A stretch of DNA of 64,000 bases from Pedobacter panaciterrae. GTDB taxonomy: Bacteria; Bacteroidota; Bacteroidia; Sphingobacteriales; Sphingobacteriaceae. The position numbers and the translations under genes are program-made. The stretch lies in assembly GCF_001636695.1 (NCBI RefSeq), contig NZ_LGEL01000019.1, positions 158,108-222,107 on the forward strand. Direction: 5' to 3'. The notes beneath the pieces were generated by a model. The model was given only the letters and a program-made list of their open reading frames with translations. It did no database searches and was not told where the DNA came from. Below are positions 1-9,388 of the stretch, in pieces (positions within the stretch are counted from its first letter, which is position 1; every line of letters begins with the position of its first letter).

Positions 1-161
1 CGTAGCCTACATTTGTTATTACGGATAAATAGCTCGTTCGTTTGCTAGTCTGAATCATGAGTTAAGCTCTTAATTATTCATTTTTTAAAGATGATGCCAT
101 AAAAAATAAATAATTTGCATAAGTGTGCAAATTTGCATTTATTTGCAAAATAGTTGTGCTT
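1..161. other. Upstream region of the MFS/DeoR operon
   Basis: No gene is visible in the first 161 bases. The last 50 bases hold three copies of ATTTGCA (113-119, 131-137, 141-147) immediately before the transporter start. They are listed separately as a possible operator. Confidence 0.5.
113..147 (+). promoter_or_regulatory. Possible DeoR operator: three ATTTGCA direct repeats
   Basis: ATTTGCA occurs at 113-119, 131-137 and 141-147, spaced 18 and 10 bases start to start, just upstream of the transporter ATG at 162. DeoR-family regulators often bind short direct repeats about one helical turn apart, and a DeoR-type gene lies second in this operon. That it binds here is inference. Confidence 0.35.
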
Positions 162-1337
162 ATGAATATCATTGAAAAAACAATAAAGGCTAGAAGAGCT
201 ACAAAAGCAATATTTTTAGTATGTGGACTCGGCGTGTCGAGTTGGGCACCAATGGTTCCCTATGCCAAGGAGCGGCTTCAGTTAAACGATGCAAGTTTGG
301 GGTTACTACTGTTGTTATTAGGTACTGGTGCTATTAGTATGATGCCCGTGAGTGGCATCTTGTCAAATCGTTATGGGAGTCGGATAGTAATGCTTCTTTC
401 TGCAATAGTTATGGCGCTAACGCTCCCATTGCTTTTGATTATGAATAATGTTATCTGGATGGGAGTAGTCCTGTTCATATTTGGTTCAGCGGTAGGTACT
501 GTTGATGTGGCGATGAACTCTCACGGGGTGCATGTGCAAAATAGATTTGGTAAACCCATTATGTCATCTCTTCACGGGCTTTTCAGTGTTGGAGGACTTT
601 TAGGGTCTTTGGGTTTGGGATTCCTGATGAAATTGGGTTTGGAGCCAATAACGGCCGCAATAAGCATTGCTGTTCTATTGATTATCATTGTTTCATGGAA
701 ATATAGTGACTTGTTTAACCTGGAGACGGAAAGGGCAGCCATTCAAGACTTCTCTTCAGATGATCAAAATAATAATTCCAGATCGTTCTCCTGGCTTACA
801 GGGAGTGTTCTTTTTTTAGGAGCAATGTGTTTTGCAGTTTTTTTGGCAGAGGGATCTATGTTAGACTGGAGTGCAGTTTTTTTAACAGAAAACAGAAAAA
901 TAGACGAAGAATTGGCGGGTGTTGGTTATGCAGCATTTTCAATTGCAATGGCTACTATGCGATTACTTGGAGATAAGCTTGTTACTCACCTTGATGGCTC
1001 TAAGGTTGTTATAGGAGGAAGTCTTATTGGTGCTGCGGGAATCTTTTTAGTAATACTTACGCCTTGGTTGGTTACTGCTTTGCTTGGTTTCATATTACTG
1101 GGTTTAGGAGCTGCCAATATTGTTCCTGTATTTATTAGTGAAGGCGGCCGATTAAAAAATGTTTCTGCTTCGGTATCCATTCCAGCAATTACGACTATTG
1201 GTTATGCAGGGCAATTAGCAGGGCCTGCAATGCTTGGGTTTATAGCTCATCAATATTCATTACCGATAGCTTTAGGTTTTAGTGGCTTTTTACTAATCCT
1301 GGTGGCTATTTTTTATAAAATGAAACCTAAACTTTAG
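162..1337 (+). CDS. MFS transporter
   Basis: This is a 391-residue inner-membrane protein with about 12 hydrophobic segments and a hydrophilic loop near residues 185-210, the usual architecture of a major facilitator superfamily permease. The N-terminal half carries a loop between helices 2 and 3 (NRYGSR) typical of MFS proteins. The overall look is of the YbjJ-like/sugar branch, but the substrate cannot be read from the sequence. The ATG at 162 is chosen because the preceding in-frame GTG (123) would add 13 residues that do not resemble an MFS N-terminus. A DeoR-type regulator starts 4 bases after the stop, so the two are very likely co-transcribed and the permease probably carries a substrate or product sensed by that regulator. 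Confidence 0.85.
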   Translation: MNIIEKTIKARRATKAIFLVCGLGVSSWAPMVPYAKERLQLNDASLGLLLLLLGTGAISMMPVSGILSNRYGSRIVMLLSAIVMALTLPLLLIMNNVIWMGVVLFIFGSAVGTVDVAMNSHGVHVQNRFGKPIMSSLHGLFSVGGLLGSLGLGFLMKLGLEPITAAISIAVLLIIIVSWKYSDLFNLETERAAIQDFSSDDQNNNSRSFSWLTGSVLFLGAMCFAVFLAEGSMLDWSAVFLTENRKIDEELAGVGYAAFSIAMATMRLLGDKLVTHLDGSKVVIGGSLIGAAGIFLVILTPWLVTALLGFILLGLGAANIVPVFISEGGRLKNVSASVSIPAITTIGYAGQLAGPAMLGFIAHQYSLPIALGFSGFLLILVAIFYKMKPKL

Positions 1338-1341
1338 TGCT

Positions 1342-2091
1342 ATGTTAAAAGAAGAACGTTTTGACCATATTATAAGTCTTTTAAAGCAAAATGGAAAAGT
1401 GGCTTACGACGTATTGTCTGCCGAGCTAAATGTTTCTGAAGATACGATCAGGAGAGATATTGAAACACTTCATAGTAATGGATTATTATCGAAGGTAAGG
1501 GGCGGTGCCATTTTACCTTCAAGAAATCCATTAAGTTTTCAGAATCGTACAGAGTTTCTTACCGAAGGAAAAGAAGTAATAGCCTTAAAGGCCCAGCAAT
1601 TTATCAAAAAGGGACAAACTGTGTTTATGGATGGAGGGACTACTATCTGCGCAATTGCCGCACACTTGCCACTGGATTCTAGTTTTAGAGTGGTAACTAA
1701 TAATCAGGCACTTATTCCAATACTTTCAAAATTTAAAGAAATTGAAATAATTGTGCTTGGTGGGGTTTATAACCGTAATACCGAAACCAATACCGGAGTT
1801 AAAACTTGTGAAGAGGTTAGGCGTTACGTAGCAGATTTATACTTTATGGGAACATGTGCCATTCAAAGTAAATTTGGAATAACTGCGGCAATAAATGAAG
1901 ATGGAGAAGTAAAACAGGCAATGTTAAATGCCTCACTAAAAAAGATTGCGTTGAGTAATACAGAGAAACTTAATAGTGTACATAGTTTTAAGGTATGTGA
2001 TATGCAAGATATTAATGTGCTAATTACCGATATCCCAAGCGATGATAGCAGATTGGATGATTATCGTAATTTGGGAATAAAACTGGTTTAA
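1342..2091 (+). CDS. DeoR/GlpR-family transcriptional regulator
   Basis: This 249-residue protein has the two-domain layout of DeoR repressors. An N-terminal winged helix-turn-helix (about residues 5-57) contains the family signature SEDTIRRDIETL followed by VRGGA. The C-terminal sugar-phosphate sensor domain (about 75-235) contains the DGGTT phosphate-binding loop near residue 93. The family normally represses catabolic genes and is released by a phosphorylated sugar or related metabolite. It follows the MFS gene by 4 bases, suggesting a self-regulated transporter operon. It is a paralogue of the regulator at 51003-51749, which has the same domain order. Confidence 0.9.
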   Translation: MLKEERFDHIISLLKQNGKVAYDVLSAELNVSEDTIRRDIETLHSNGLLSKVRGGAILPSRNPLSFQNRTEFLTEGKEVIALKAQQFIKKGQTVFMDGGTTICAIAAHLPLDSSFRVVTNNQALIPILSKFKEIEIIVLGGVYNRNTETNTGVKTCEEVRRYVADLYFMGTCAIQSKFGITAAINEDGEVKQAMLNASLKKIALSNTEKLNSVHSFKVCDMQDINVLITDIPSDDSRLDDYRNLGIKLV

Positions 2092-2478
2092 TCAAGAAGA
2101 AGGGTGGATGAACCCTAAACACCCACCCTGGTTCCTGCGCTGATCTCCCTCACTTTCCTAAAAGGTCCTCCCCGGACATATAGTATTGTGCAAAAGCAGA
2201 GCCAGCCAAAAAAAAAGGCTTTAAAGTGTTAATAGCCAGTTGTCTCCAAAAAACACAGTGTATAATGCGCATCAAAATGTAGAAAGAATATCCTGAATTG
2301 CGACAGTGCGTATATTCTACAATGAATTTGATTAGAAATGCAATCTCTGGTGTTGGCTTGATAGTTTAAAATAAGTATATTCAGCTAACCAAATACTAAG
2401 AATTAATTTAAATATAACCTTTAAATAAAATTGAGGCTATTTAAGTTTTGTTACTTAGCATCCAAAGAGACAGCTCCA
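2092..2478. other. Intergenic region before the ECF sigma gene
   Basis: No convincing gene is seen in these 387 bases. A hairpin AGGGTGG (2101-2107) / CCACCCT (2123-2129) directly follows the DeoR stop but has no T-tract, so it is only a weak terminator candidate. The rest is AT-rich and presumably carries the sigma-gene promoter, which I could not pin down. Confidence 0.4.
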
Positions 2479-3018
2479 ATGAAAGACCTTAAAAGTTTTG
2501 AATATATATATATCCAACATTGGGAAAAATTATATGCCTTCTGTTTTAAGATGACATGTGATGAGTATGTGTCACAAAACATAGTACAGGATATCTTTAC
2601 TGACCTGTGGGACAGAAGAGATAAAGTCCATATTTTATCCATAGAAAATTATTTATTCAGGGCGGCCAAAAATCAGGTATTAAAAGAGTACAGAAAAAAA
2701 CGTTTCGATACTGTAGTTATTGAGGAAAAATTCGAGAACTACCTGGTCGAGAATACCCCTTCACTGGAACCCGAACTGCTCGATAAACTTTATTCCCTAT
2801 TAGAACACCTTCCCGAAAAAAGAAAAGAAATTCTGATTATGAACAAATTAGAGGAAATGGATATAGCGCAAATAGCAGCTAAACTAAATCTCTCTAAACA
2901 AACGGTAAAAAACCAGGTTTCTTCTGCCTTAAAGCAGTTAAGACTCCATGCCGGAGAAACATCTTTGCTAATCTTCACAATTGGAATTTGCCTTGTTGTT
3001 CATTTTTACAAGGTTTAA
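2479..3018 (+). CDS. ECF RNA polymerase sigma factor (FecI-like)
   Basis: This 179-residue sigma-70 factor has region 2 near residues 10-75 (including the conserved VQDIFTDLW stretch) and region 4 near 105-160 with a clear helix-turn-helix (IAAKLNLSKQTVKNQVSSAL). The last 20 residues form a hydrophobic segment (LLIFTIGICLVV), a common tail in Bacteroidota SusCD-linked sigma factors. The upstream TTG at 2431 would add 16 residues; the ATG at 2479 gives a normal family N-terminus. A FecR anti-sigma gene follows after 216 bases, then SusC and SusD. By analogy with the family, this factor should be released when SusC binds its ligand and should then activate the susC/susD promoter. Confidence 0.88.
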   Translation: MKDLKSFEYIYIQHWEKLYAFCFKMTCDEYVSQNIVQDIFTDLWDRRDKVHILSIENYLFRAAKNQVLKEYRKKRFDTVVIEEKFENYLVENTPSLEPELLDKLYSLLEHLPEKRKEILIMNKLEEMDIAQIAAKLNLSKQTVKNQVSSALKQLRLHAGETSLLIFTIGICLVVHFYKV

Positions 3019-3060
3019 TAGCCCAATCGTCATTAGTACACACCGTCATCTCGATACTCA

Positions 3061-3145
3061 CGTCAGTGTTATGATTGATGGCAGTGTTACAACGGCAATG
3101 TTATGACGTTAGCCGTATGACGTCAGGCTTATAACGGTAGCCTTA
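3061..3145. repeat. Degenerate ~14-base tandem repeats between sigma and anti-sigma genes
   Basis: Between the sigma factor and fecR, about six imperfect units follow one another, built on a theme such as GGCAGTGTTACAAC, GGCAATGTTATGAC, TCAGGCTTATAACG. Several neighbouring units are also partly self-complementary (ACGGC at 3092-3096 and GCCGT at 3112-3116), so the transcript could fold. The function is unknown. Confidence 0.5.
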
Positions 3146-3234
3146 AGAAGGTAAATTACATTTAACAATAATTTAACAAACCCGGATAGTACTTTTTTGC
3201 CATCTCTGGTACTTATAGTTGATTTATAAGTATT

Positions 3235-4158
3235 ATGAGAAAAAAGAAGATACATTATCTCAGACATCTGACAGAGCAAAGCGAGAAAAATCAAATTTCT
3301 GAGGCAGAGAAAAATTTGCTAGAAGATTTTCTAAAAAAGGAGTTTGACGATGCTGAATGGGATAGCGCTAAAATGGGTTCTAAGGAAACGGTTTCTGCAG
3401 AGATATTTAAGAAGATAAAAGCCTATAACACCGTAAAAAAGTCTTTCACAAAGTACTACAAATATGCTGCGGCTGCTTGTATTGTCTTGATGCTGGGTCT
3501 TGGAATCTTATTAAAGTCCAGGGTTGATATTAAAGATATTACTATAACAACTGCATCTGCTACCGATTCTGTAAAACTAAATGATGGTACACTGGTTTAC
3601 CTTGCCGCAAACTCAGTATTTAAATACCCTGAACATTTTGAAGGTAAGCTCAGATCAGTAGCACTGATAAAAGGCAATGCATTTTTTAAAGTGTCAAAAG
3701 ACCCACAACACCCTTTCATCATTACCTCAGCCAATATCAAAACGAGGGTACTAGGAACCTCATTTCATATCAGCCTTGATAAAGGAAGATCAAGTGTTAC
3801 TGTAATTACCGGACACGTACGTGTATCTACAGGTCAGCAGATTACTTATCTGGAGCCTAATGAAAGAGCAGTTTTCACCACCGCCGGACTTAGAAAACAA
3901 AAGGTAAGCGATGTTTCACTTTACAGCTGGTATAAAAAGGATATAGATTTAAGTGATGTTACCCTGGATAAAGTATTTACTCTGCTGAGTTTTAAATATG
4001 GGGTAAGCTTTAAGTTAGAAGATAAAGAGATACTAAATACAAGAATAACACTATTTATCAAGGGCGGTTTATCCCTTCAAAATATCCTGGATCAAATCAA
4101 TTATGTTACACACCTAAAATTCAAACCATATGGAAATACAGTAACCGTAAATCATTAA
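3235..4158 (+). CDS. FecR-family anti-sigma factor
   Basis: This 307-residue membrane protein has a cytoplasmic N-terminus (1-75), one transmembrane helix (about 77-93) and a periplasmic FecR domain (about 105-205, with the typical VKLNDGTLVYLAANS opening and an FxVSKDPQHPF stretch). A C-terminal DUF4974-like domain (about 235-305) resembles a secretin/TonB short domain and would receive the signal from the SusC N-terminal domain. In this family, the N-terminus holds the cognate ECF sigma factor inactive until the receptor signals. It sits between the sigma gene and SusC, the standard order of the Bacteroidota trans-envelope switch. Confidence 0.9.
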   Translation: MRKKKIHYLRHLTEQSEKNQISEAEKNLLEDFLKKEFDDAEWDSAKMGSKETVSAEIFKKIKAYNTVKKSFTKYYKYAAAACIVLMLGLGILLKSRVDIKDITITTASATDSVKLNDGTLVYLAANSVFKYPEHFEGKLRSVALIKGNAFFKVSKDPQHPFIITSANIKTRVLGTSFHISLDKGRSSVTVITGHVRVSTGQQITYLEPNERAVFTTAGLRKQKVSDVSLYSWYKKDIDLSDVTLDKVFTLLSFKYGVSFKLEDKEILNTRITLFIKGGLSLQNILDQINYVTHLKFKPYGNTVTVNH

Positions 4159-4162
4159 AAAA

Positions 4163-4187
4163 CCGCAGTTGCTGAGAACAACTACGG
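4163..4187 (+). promoter_or_regulatory. Hairpin between fecR and susC
   Basis: CCGCAGTTG (4163-4171) pairs with CAACTACGG (4179-4187) with one C-A mismatch and a 7-base loop. No T-tract follows, so it may be an mRNA processing or stability element that separates low fecR from high susC expression rather than a terminator. Confidence 0.4.
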
Positions 4188-4224
4188 CTAACTATTAAGT
4201 ATCAAATAAATTAATAACTTAAAT

Positions 4225-7200
4225 ATGCATTATAAATATACTTTTTTTAACCTGAAAAAGATATGTTTTCTGCCTGCCATTTTCCTGCTTATGCAGCCGG
4301 CACAGTCAAAAACATTGGTTAACAGTTACTTCAATGAAAATGTTAAGGCATCTAACGAGACCTTGGTAAACATCTTTTTACAATTGAGCAGGCAAACCAA
4401 CTATAAGTTTAGCTATAGTGAGGCGGTAATTGCCGATAAGAAAACATACCCGGTTACCTATTCCAAACCGATTAAAGAGGTGCTTAAGGATCTGTCGGAA
4501 AAAGCCGACTTTAGTTATAGCATTCTTGAAAATCTAGTGCTGATTAGTAAGAATAAAAAAGAAAACACTCCTTCCAAAGCATTAAACCGGCAGATTATAA
4601 GAGGTAAGGTAGTGGACGAAAACGATATGCCGCTTTCAGGGGCAACAGTTAGAGAACCTGAAACAAAAAATGGCGTAAGCACAAATGCCAGGGGAGAATT
4701 TGAAATTAACACCACTAAAGGAAAAACATTAGAGGTATCCTTTATAGGCTATAAAAACAAGCTGGTTACCGTAGAGGCTGATGTATTAATCATTAAATTG
4801 GAACCAGACGCCTCGAGCCTTGGTGAAGTTTTAGTGGTAGGCTACGGGAAACAAACAAAGAAAGATGTAACGGGTGCAGTTACCCAATTGGACGAAAAGA
4901 GTTTCAGGCAGGGAGTTGTCGTATCTGCTGATAACTTATTGCAAGGTAAAGTTGCAGGTGTAAGGGTCGTGAACAGTAGCGGTGAGCCCGGTGGAGGTGT
5001 TGATGTGACCATCCGCGGTGTTGGTTCTATCAGAAGTGGAAGTACACCCCTTTTTGTAGTAGATGGAGTGCCTTTGACTAATGACGACGTAAGTCCGACC
5101 GGACAAAATGTTGGATTCGGGTCATCGAAGGCAAAAAACCCACTTAACTTTTTAAATACAAGTGATATTGAATCTATCTCTGTATTAAAAGACGCTTCTG
5201 CGGCCGCAATTTATGGCGCCCGTGGATCTAACGGTGTAGTTATTGTAACCACCAAAAAAGGGAAAAAAGGAGAGGCGAATTTTACTGCTGATTCTTATTT
5301 TGGCCTTTCTACAGTAGCACATAAGCTTGATGTACTTTCTGCAGATGAATATCGCAATGCAATTACTGAAAAGGCTTTTGATCATGGCGGCAACACCGAT
5401 TGGCAGGATGTAATTTACCGTCGGGCGCAAACAAGAAACAGCTCTTTATCATTCTCAAAACAAACAAATACAGGAAACTACTATGTGTCTGCTGCACAGA
5501 TGGATCAGGAAGGTATTGTTAAGAACAGTGATTTCAGACGTACCTCAGGCAGGATCAATGCTTCTGAATCTTTTCTTGACAACCAGCGTTTAAAAATAGG
5601 CGTAAACCTTACCGCAAGTGAAACGAAAGATGATGGTGTTCCAACCAGTGATGATGGAGGTTCTAATGGTCAGCTGATCATCCAGACACTAATGTCGAAT
5701 CCCACCCGTCCGGTATTTGATGAAAATGGTAAATACACCAATTTCAATATGAATGCGCATTATAACCCGGCTTATTTGTTAAGCGTTTATCGTGATAGGA
5801 CACGTACATTAAGGGTTCTTGGTAATATGGACCTTTCTTTCAGAATAGTAAAAGGTCTTGAATACAAATTTAACCTTGGTTTAGATCGCTCTGTAGCAGA
5901 AAGGAATACCACAATATTTCCTAACCTTACGGATATTAACCCAACCGGAAAATATGTTCAGTATAATTTGAATTCCAAAAGCACGCTTATGGAGCACTAC
6001 CTGAACTATAACCTTTTAGAGGGTAATCATAAACTGGAAGTGCTTGGTGGATTCTCCTATCAAAAGTTTGAACGAGGTGGAAATAGCTTTAGTATTGATG
6101 GAATAGCTCCTGAAAGTTCAGGTATTTTACCAGAAAACAACCCAGGCTTTGCGGGTAAGCAAACAGGGGTATTCGGTTTTGCACAGGAAAATGAATTGCA
6201 GTCTTTTTTCTCAAGGGTTAACTATTCGTATGCAAACAAATACCTGTTAACAGCTTCCGTAAGAGCGGATGGTTCTACTCGTTTCGGAAAAAACAACAAG
6301 TATGGTTACTTTCCTTCTTTTGCATTGGGATGGAATATGTCGCAGGAAGATTTCCTGAAAGATGTTTCTTTCCTTGATAACCTGAAATTAAGAGCAAGCT
6401 GGGGTCAAACTGGTAATCAAGAGGTTGAAAACAAAATCACTAAAGCAAGTTACGCACTATCAACTGGCGATGGATACTACCTGTATAATGACCTTGCCCT
6501 GGTAAATGGTATATCTGTTACAAGAACACCAAATCCGGATTTAAAGTGGGAAGTAGTAACTCAATATAATGTGGGACTTGATTTCGAACTTTGGAGCGGA
6601 AAATTGTACGGAACATTAGATTATTTCAAAAAAACTACTACTGATGCCATTCTTAATATTCCTTCACAGGTTTTAAGCCCAACCAATACAGTATGGGTAA
6701 ATATCGATGGTAAAATTGTAAACAAAGGGTTTGAATTTATGCTCGGATCGAAACTGATCAGCAATGGTAATTTCAACTGGTCAATTGATGCTAATGGTGC
6801 TACACTTAAAAATAAAATAGAGAATCTGCCTGTTTCTGAAATCTTGTCTGGAACTATATCTGGTCCGGGACAATCAGGAGTAGCAGCCAATATTTATAAA
6901 AGTGGTTATGCTGCGGGTTCGTTTTACCTGTTGGAACACATCGGATTTGATGATAAAGGAAATAATATCTTCAAGGATGTTAATAACGATGGGGTAATCA
7001 ATAACAACGATCGTGTTATTATCCAGGGTGCAATTCCGAAATTTACTTATGGTTTTAACAGCCAGATGAATTACAAAAATTTTGATTTCTCCTTTTCAAT
7101 CATTGGACAGTCGGGAGGTTATCTTGTAAATAATACCGGATTAAATGCCTTGAACATCAATAACCTGGCTTCAGATAGAAACGTTTCTGCCCGTTATTTT

Positions 7201-7503
7201 AAGTCAGGTGCCAATCCTGCAAATCCACCTCAGCTTTCAACATTATACTTAGAGAAATCAGATTTCTTAAGGCTTAATTCAGCACGGTTGGGTTATAATT
7301 TTAAGTTCAATAAGTTGACCTGGCTTAATGGTTTAGGTATTTACATTACCGGACAGAATTTATTTACAATTACTAACTACAGTGGTTACGACCCATTAAT
7401 TAACAGTCCAAAAGCGAGTGGTGGAAACCAATCATTGGGTATAGATTATTCTAGCTATCCAACAGCAAAAACATTTCTTTTTGGCGCAACTATAAAATTA
7501 TAA
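4225..7503 (+). CDS. SusC/RagA-family TonB-dependent outer-membrane receptor with signalling domain
   Basis: This 1092-residue outer-membrane transporter has the following layout: signal peptide (about 1-29); an STN signalling domain (about 43-105) of the kind that contacts FecR; a carboxypeptidase-like regulatory domain (about 128-195); the TonB plug with the SusC signature (FVVDGVPL near 278 and VLKDASAAAIYGARGSNGV near 320); and a beta-barrel to a C-terminal phenylalanine-containing strand (FLFGATIKL). It imports oligomers handed over by SusD, using TonB energy. The STN domain and the upstream sigma/FecR pair indicate ligand-dependent self-induction. The ligand is not evident, as no glycosidase or peptidase gene accompanies the pair. 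Confidence 0.95.
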   Translation: MHYKYTFFNLKKICFLPAIFLLMQPAQSKTLVNSYFNENVKASNETLVNIFLQLSRQTNYKFSYSEAVIADKKTYPVTYSKPIKEVLKDLSEKADFSYSILENLVLISKNKKENTPSKALNRQIIRGKVVDENDMPLSGATVREPETKNGVSTNARGEFEINTTKGKTLEVSFIGYKNKLVTVEADVLIIKLEPDASSLGEVLVVGYGKQTKKDVTGAVTQLDEKSFRQGVVVSADNLLQGKVAGVRVVNSSGEPGGGVDVTIRGVGSIRSGSTPLFVVDGVPLTNDDVSPTGQNVGFGSSKAKNPLNFLNTSDIESISVLKDASAAAIYGARGSNGVVIVTTKKGKKGEANFTADSYFGLSTVAHKLDVLSADEYRNAITEKAFDHGGNTDWQDVIYRRAQTRNSSLSFSKQTNTGNYYVSAAQMDQEGIVKNSDFRRTSGRINASESFLDNQRLKIGVNLTASETKDDGVPTSDDGGSNGQLIIQTLMSNPTRPVFDENGKYTNFNMNAHYNPAYLLSVYRDRTRTLRVLGNMDLSFRIVKGLEYKFNLGLDRSVAERNTTIFPNLTDINPTGKYVQYNLNSKSTLMEHYLNYNLLEGNHKLEVLGGFSYQKFERGGNSFSIDGIAPESSGILPENNPGFAGKQTGVFGFAQENELQSFFSRVNYSYANKYLLTASVRADGSTRFGKNNKYGYFPSFALGWNMSQEDFLKDVSFLDNLKLRASWGQTGNQEVENKITKASYALSTGDGYYLYNDLALVNGISVTRTPNPDLKWEVVTQYNVGLDFELWSGKLYGTLDYFKKTTTDAILNIPSQVLSPTNTVWVNIDGKIVNKGFEFMLGSKLISNGNFNWSIDANGATLKNKIENLPVSEILSGTISGPGQSGVAANIYKSGYAAGSFYLLEHIGFDDKGNNIFKDVNNDGVINNNDRVIIQGAIPKFTYGFNSQMNYKNFDFSFSIIGQSGGYLVNNTGLNALNINNLASDRNVSARYFKSGANPANPPQLSTLYLEKSDFLRLNSARLGYNFKFNKLTWLNGLGIYITGQNLFTITNYSGYDPLINSPKASGGNQSLGIDYSSYPTAKTFLFGATIKL

Positions 7504-7505
7504 AA

Positions 7506-9266
7506 ATGAAAACAAACAAACTATTTAAAGCAAGAAATATCATATTTCTACTTGGAGCCTTGTTTCTTACCAACTGTACAAAACTAAACGAGGTTGTGCT
7601 TGATGAAGTATTAGGTGAAGACGCATCCAATCCTGCCGGCGCTTTGGCTGCTGCGTATGACAGGTTGGGCGATGGAACCTTTGTAGATCATGGTGCTGTA
7701 TTTTCATTACAGGAATATACTACCGATGAGGCCCTGCTGCCTACACGTGGCAGCGACTGGGGTGATGGTGGTAAATGGCGTTCTATGCATGAGTTTACCT
7801 GGGCGGCAGACAATCCTATTGTTACAGATAACTGGAATATGCTTACCAACGGGATCACCAGATCACTAACTTCTATAAAAGCAAACAGTACAGGCAGCCA
7901 TGCTCAAAAGGATCTTTTCCTTGCTGAGTCCAAAGGCTTGCTAGCTTATTATACCTATACCACACTTGATCTATTTGGCCAGGCTCCTTATCGTGATCCC
8001 GCTAATGAAAAGGCACCGCTCGAAATTAAACAGGCAGCGTCAGCAATAGACGGGCTTATTACAGAGGTAGAAGGCTTAATTCCAAATCTTGCGACTTTAG
8101 GAGAACAATCTACACACAACGGAAGGTTTACTAAAGAAGCCGCTTATGGATTATTGGCCAATATGTACCTTAACCGTGCGGTTTATAAAGATCGCTATGC
8201 TGCTTCATTTAATTTTAACGAGAAGTCGGTAAACAGTAATGACACCGATATGGATAAGGTGATCTATTATACTTCATTGTTGATCAACCCTGGGAAATTC
8301 CGTTTGGAAAGTAATTATTTTGACAACTTCGCCATCAAAAATTCAGGTGGTTCTGAACTTGTCTTTGTGGTAGTGCAAAAAATAGATTACATCAGAAATG
8401 GTTCTAATTCCTTTGCCTATGTTGGGGTAGAACGTAACCAAAAACCATCTCCTGCAAACAGAGGAACTAATGCCGCATGTATCACTCCGGAATTTTATGC
8501 TACCTGGAATGGTAACCATGAAGACCCGAGGTTTACCAGAAAATATCAATATAGTGATGGAACCTGGTTTATGAACAATGAAACAGGGAGTGTTCCTGCA
8601 ACAGACATTGTTCCTAAAAGCAATAATCTGCCCTGGTTTCATTTCAATCGTGGTATTATGGCAGGCCCTCAATATGGCCCGAAACTTAATTCTTCAGGTG
8701 GTTTTGAGATGACTGAAAACGGAAGAATTAAAGTATCCGAACTTTATATGGAAAAAAGTACTGGTACACGCATGGATTTTACTCCTGAGCTTAATTTTAC
8801 TAATCCTACACAAGCTGTATTTGCTCAAAACCAGATCAATCGGGGAGCCCGCGTATTTAAGTTTGAGTTTGATCCTGAAGAAGGAAATGGCAGCAGCAAT
8901 GTTGATATTCCATTGATTCGTTTAGGGGCTATCTATACGATGAGGGCAGAAGCTTATTTTCGTAAGGGGCAAGCTGCATTAGCATTAAATGATATCAATA
9001 TTTTACGCACCTCAAGAACGAGAGAATCACTTTATGGAAATGCGCCAGGGGTAGCCATACCATCACTTGATGAAGCAACTCTTTATAAAGAAATTGCATT
9101 TGAAACATATTGGGAAATGTACCGTAGACCACAGATGATTCGTTTTGGAAAGTACGAGCTTCCTTTTAGCGCTAAGCCAACATCTCAGCCAACAAGAAGG
9201 ATATTTCCAATTCCTCAATCAACTTTAGATGTAACGAAGGCATTTCATCAGAATCCTGGATATTAA
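7506..9266 (+). CDS. SusD/RagB-family nutrient-binding lipoprotein
   Basis: This 586-residue surface lipoprotein has a lipobox ending at Cys24 (FLTNC). It has the SusD layout: TPR-like helices in the N-terminal half and a C-terminal region with the family motifs around LRLGAIYTMRAEAYFRKG and a tail resembling RRIFPIPQSTLD. SusD forms the hinged lid over the SusC barrel and captures the substrate. The ATG lies 2 bases after the susC stop, so they are translated from one message. A strong hairpin follows at 9291-9325. Confidence 0.95.
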   Translation: MKTNKLFKARNIIFLLGALFLTNCTKLNEVVLDEVLGEDASNPAGALAAAYDRLGDGTFVDHGAVFSLQEYTTDEALLPTRGSDWGDGGKWRSMHEFTWAADNPIVTDNWNMLTNGITRSLTSIKANSTGSHAQKDLFLAESKGLLAYYTYTTLDLFGQAPYRDPANEKAPLEIKQAASAIDGLITEVEGLIPNLATLGEQSTHNGRFTKEAAYGLLANMYLNRAVYKDRYAASFNFNEKSVNSNDTDMDKVIYYTSLLINPGKFRLESNYFDNFAIKNSGGSELVFVVVQKIDYIRNGSNSFAYVGVERNQKPSPANRGTNAACITPEFYATWNGNHEDPRFTRKYQYSDGTWFMNNETGSVPATDIVPKSNNLPWFHFNRGIMAGPQYGPKLNSSGGFEMTENGRIKVSELYMEKSTGTRMDFTPELNFTNPTQAVFAQNQINRGARVFKFEFDPEEGNGSSNVDIPLIRLGAIYTMRAEAYFRKGQAALALNDINILRTSRTRESLYGNAPGVAIPSLDEATLYKEIAFETYWEMYRRPQMIRFGKYELPFSAKPTSQPTRRIFPIPQSTLDVTKAFHQNPGY

Positions 9267-9288
9267 GGATTTTTAGTTTTATTGTTAT

Positions 9289-9332
9289 AAGGGTTGTCAG
9301 GTGAATAAAGTCACGCTGACAACCCTATTTTT
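9289..9332 (+). terminator. Terminator of the first SusCD operon
   Basis: GGGTTGTCAG (9291-9300) and CTGACAACCC (9316-9325) pair perfectly, and the stem continues inward with GTGA (9301-9304) / TCAC (9311-9314). It is followed by TATTTTTA. It lies between convergent genes and may act in both directions. Confidence 0.85.
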
Positions 9333-9388
9333 ATGATTTCTATAGATCTGAAACGTACCGTCTGCACACATAAAGTCGAAGCTTGAAT

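Noticed and set aside
2101-2129. AGGGTGG/CCACCCT hairpin after the DeoR gene as a terminator
   Set aside because: The 7-bp stem has a 15-base loop and no T-tract; it is too weak to call with confidence.
8343-8672. 109-codon open frame on the minus strand
   Set aside because: It lies wholly inside susD on the opposite strand. The susD frame carries clear family motifs across this stretch, and the shadow has no recognisable domain.
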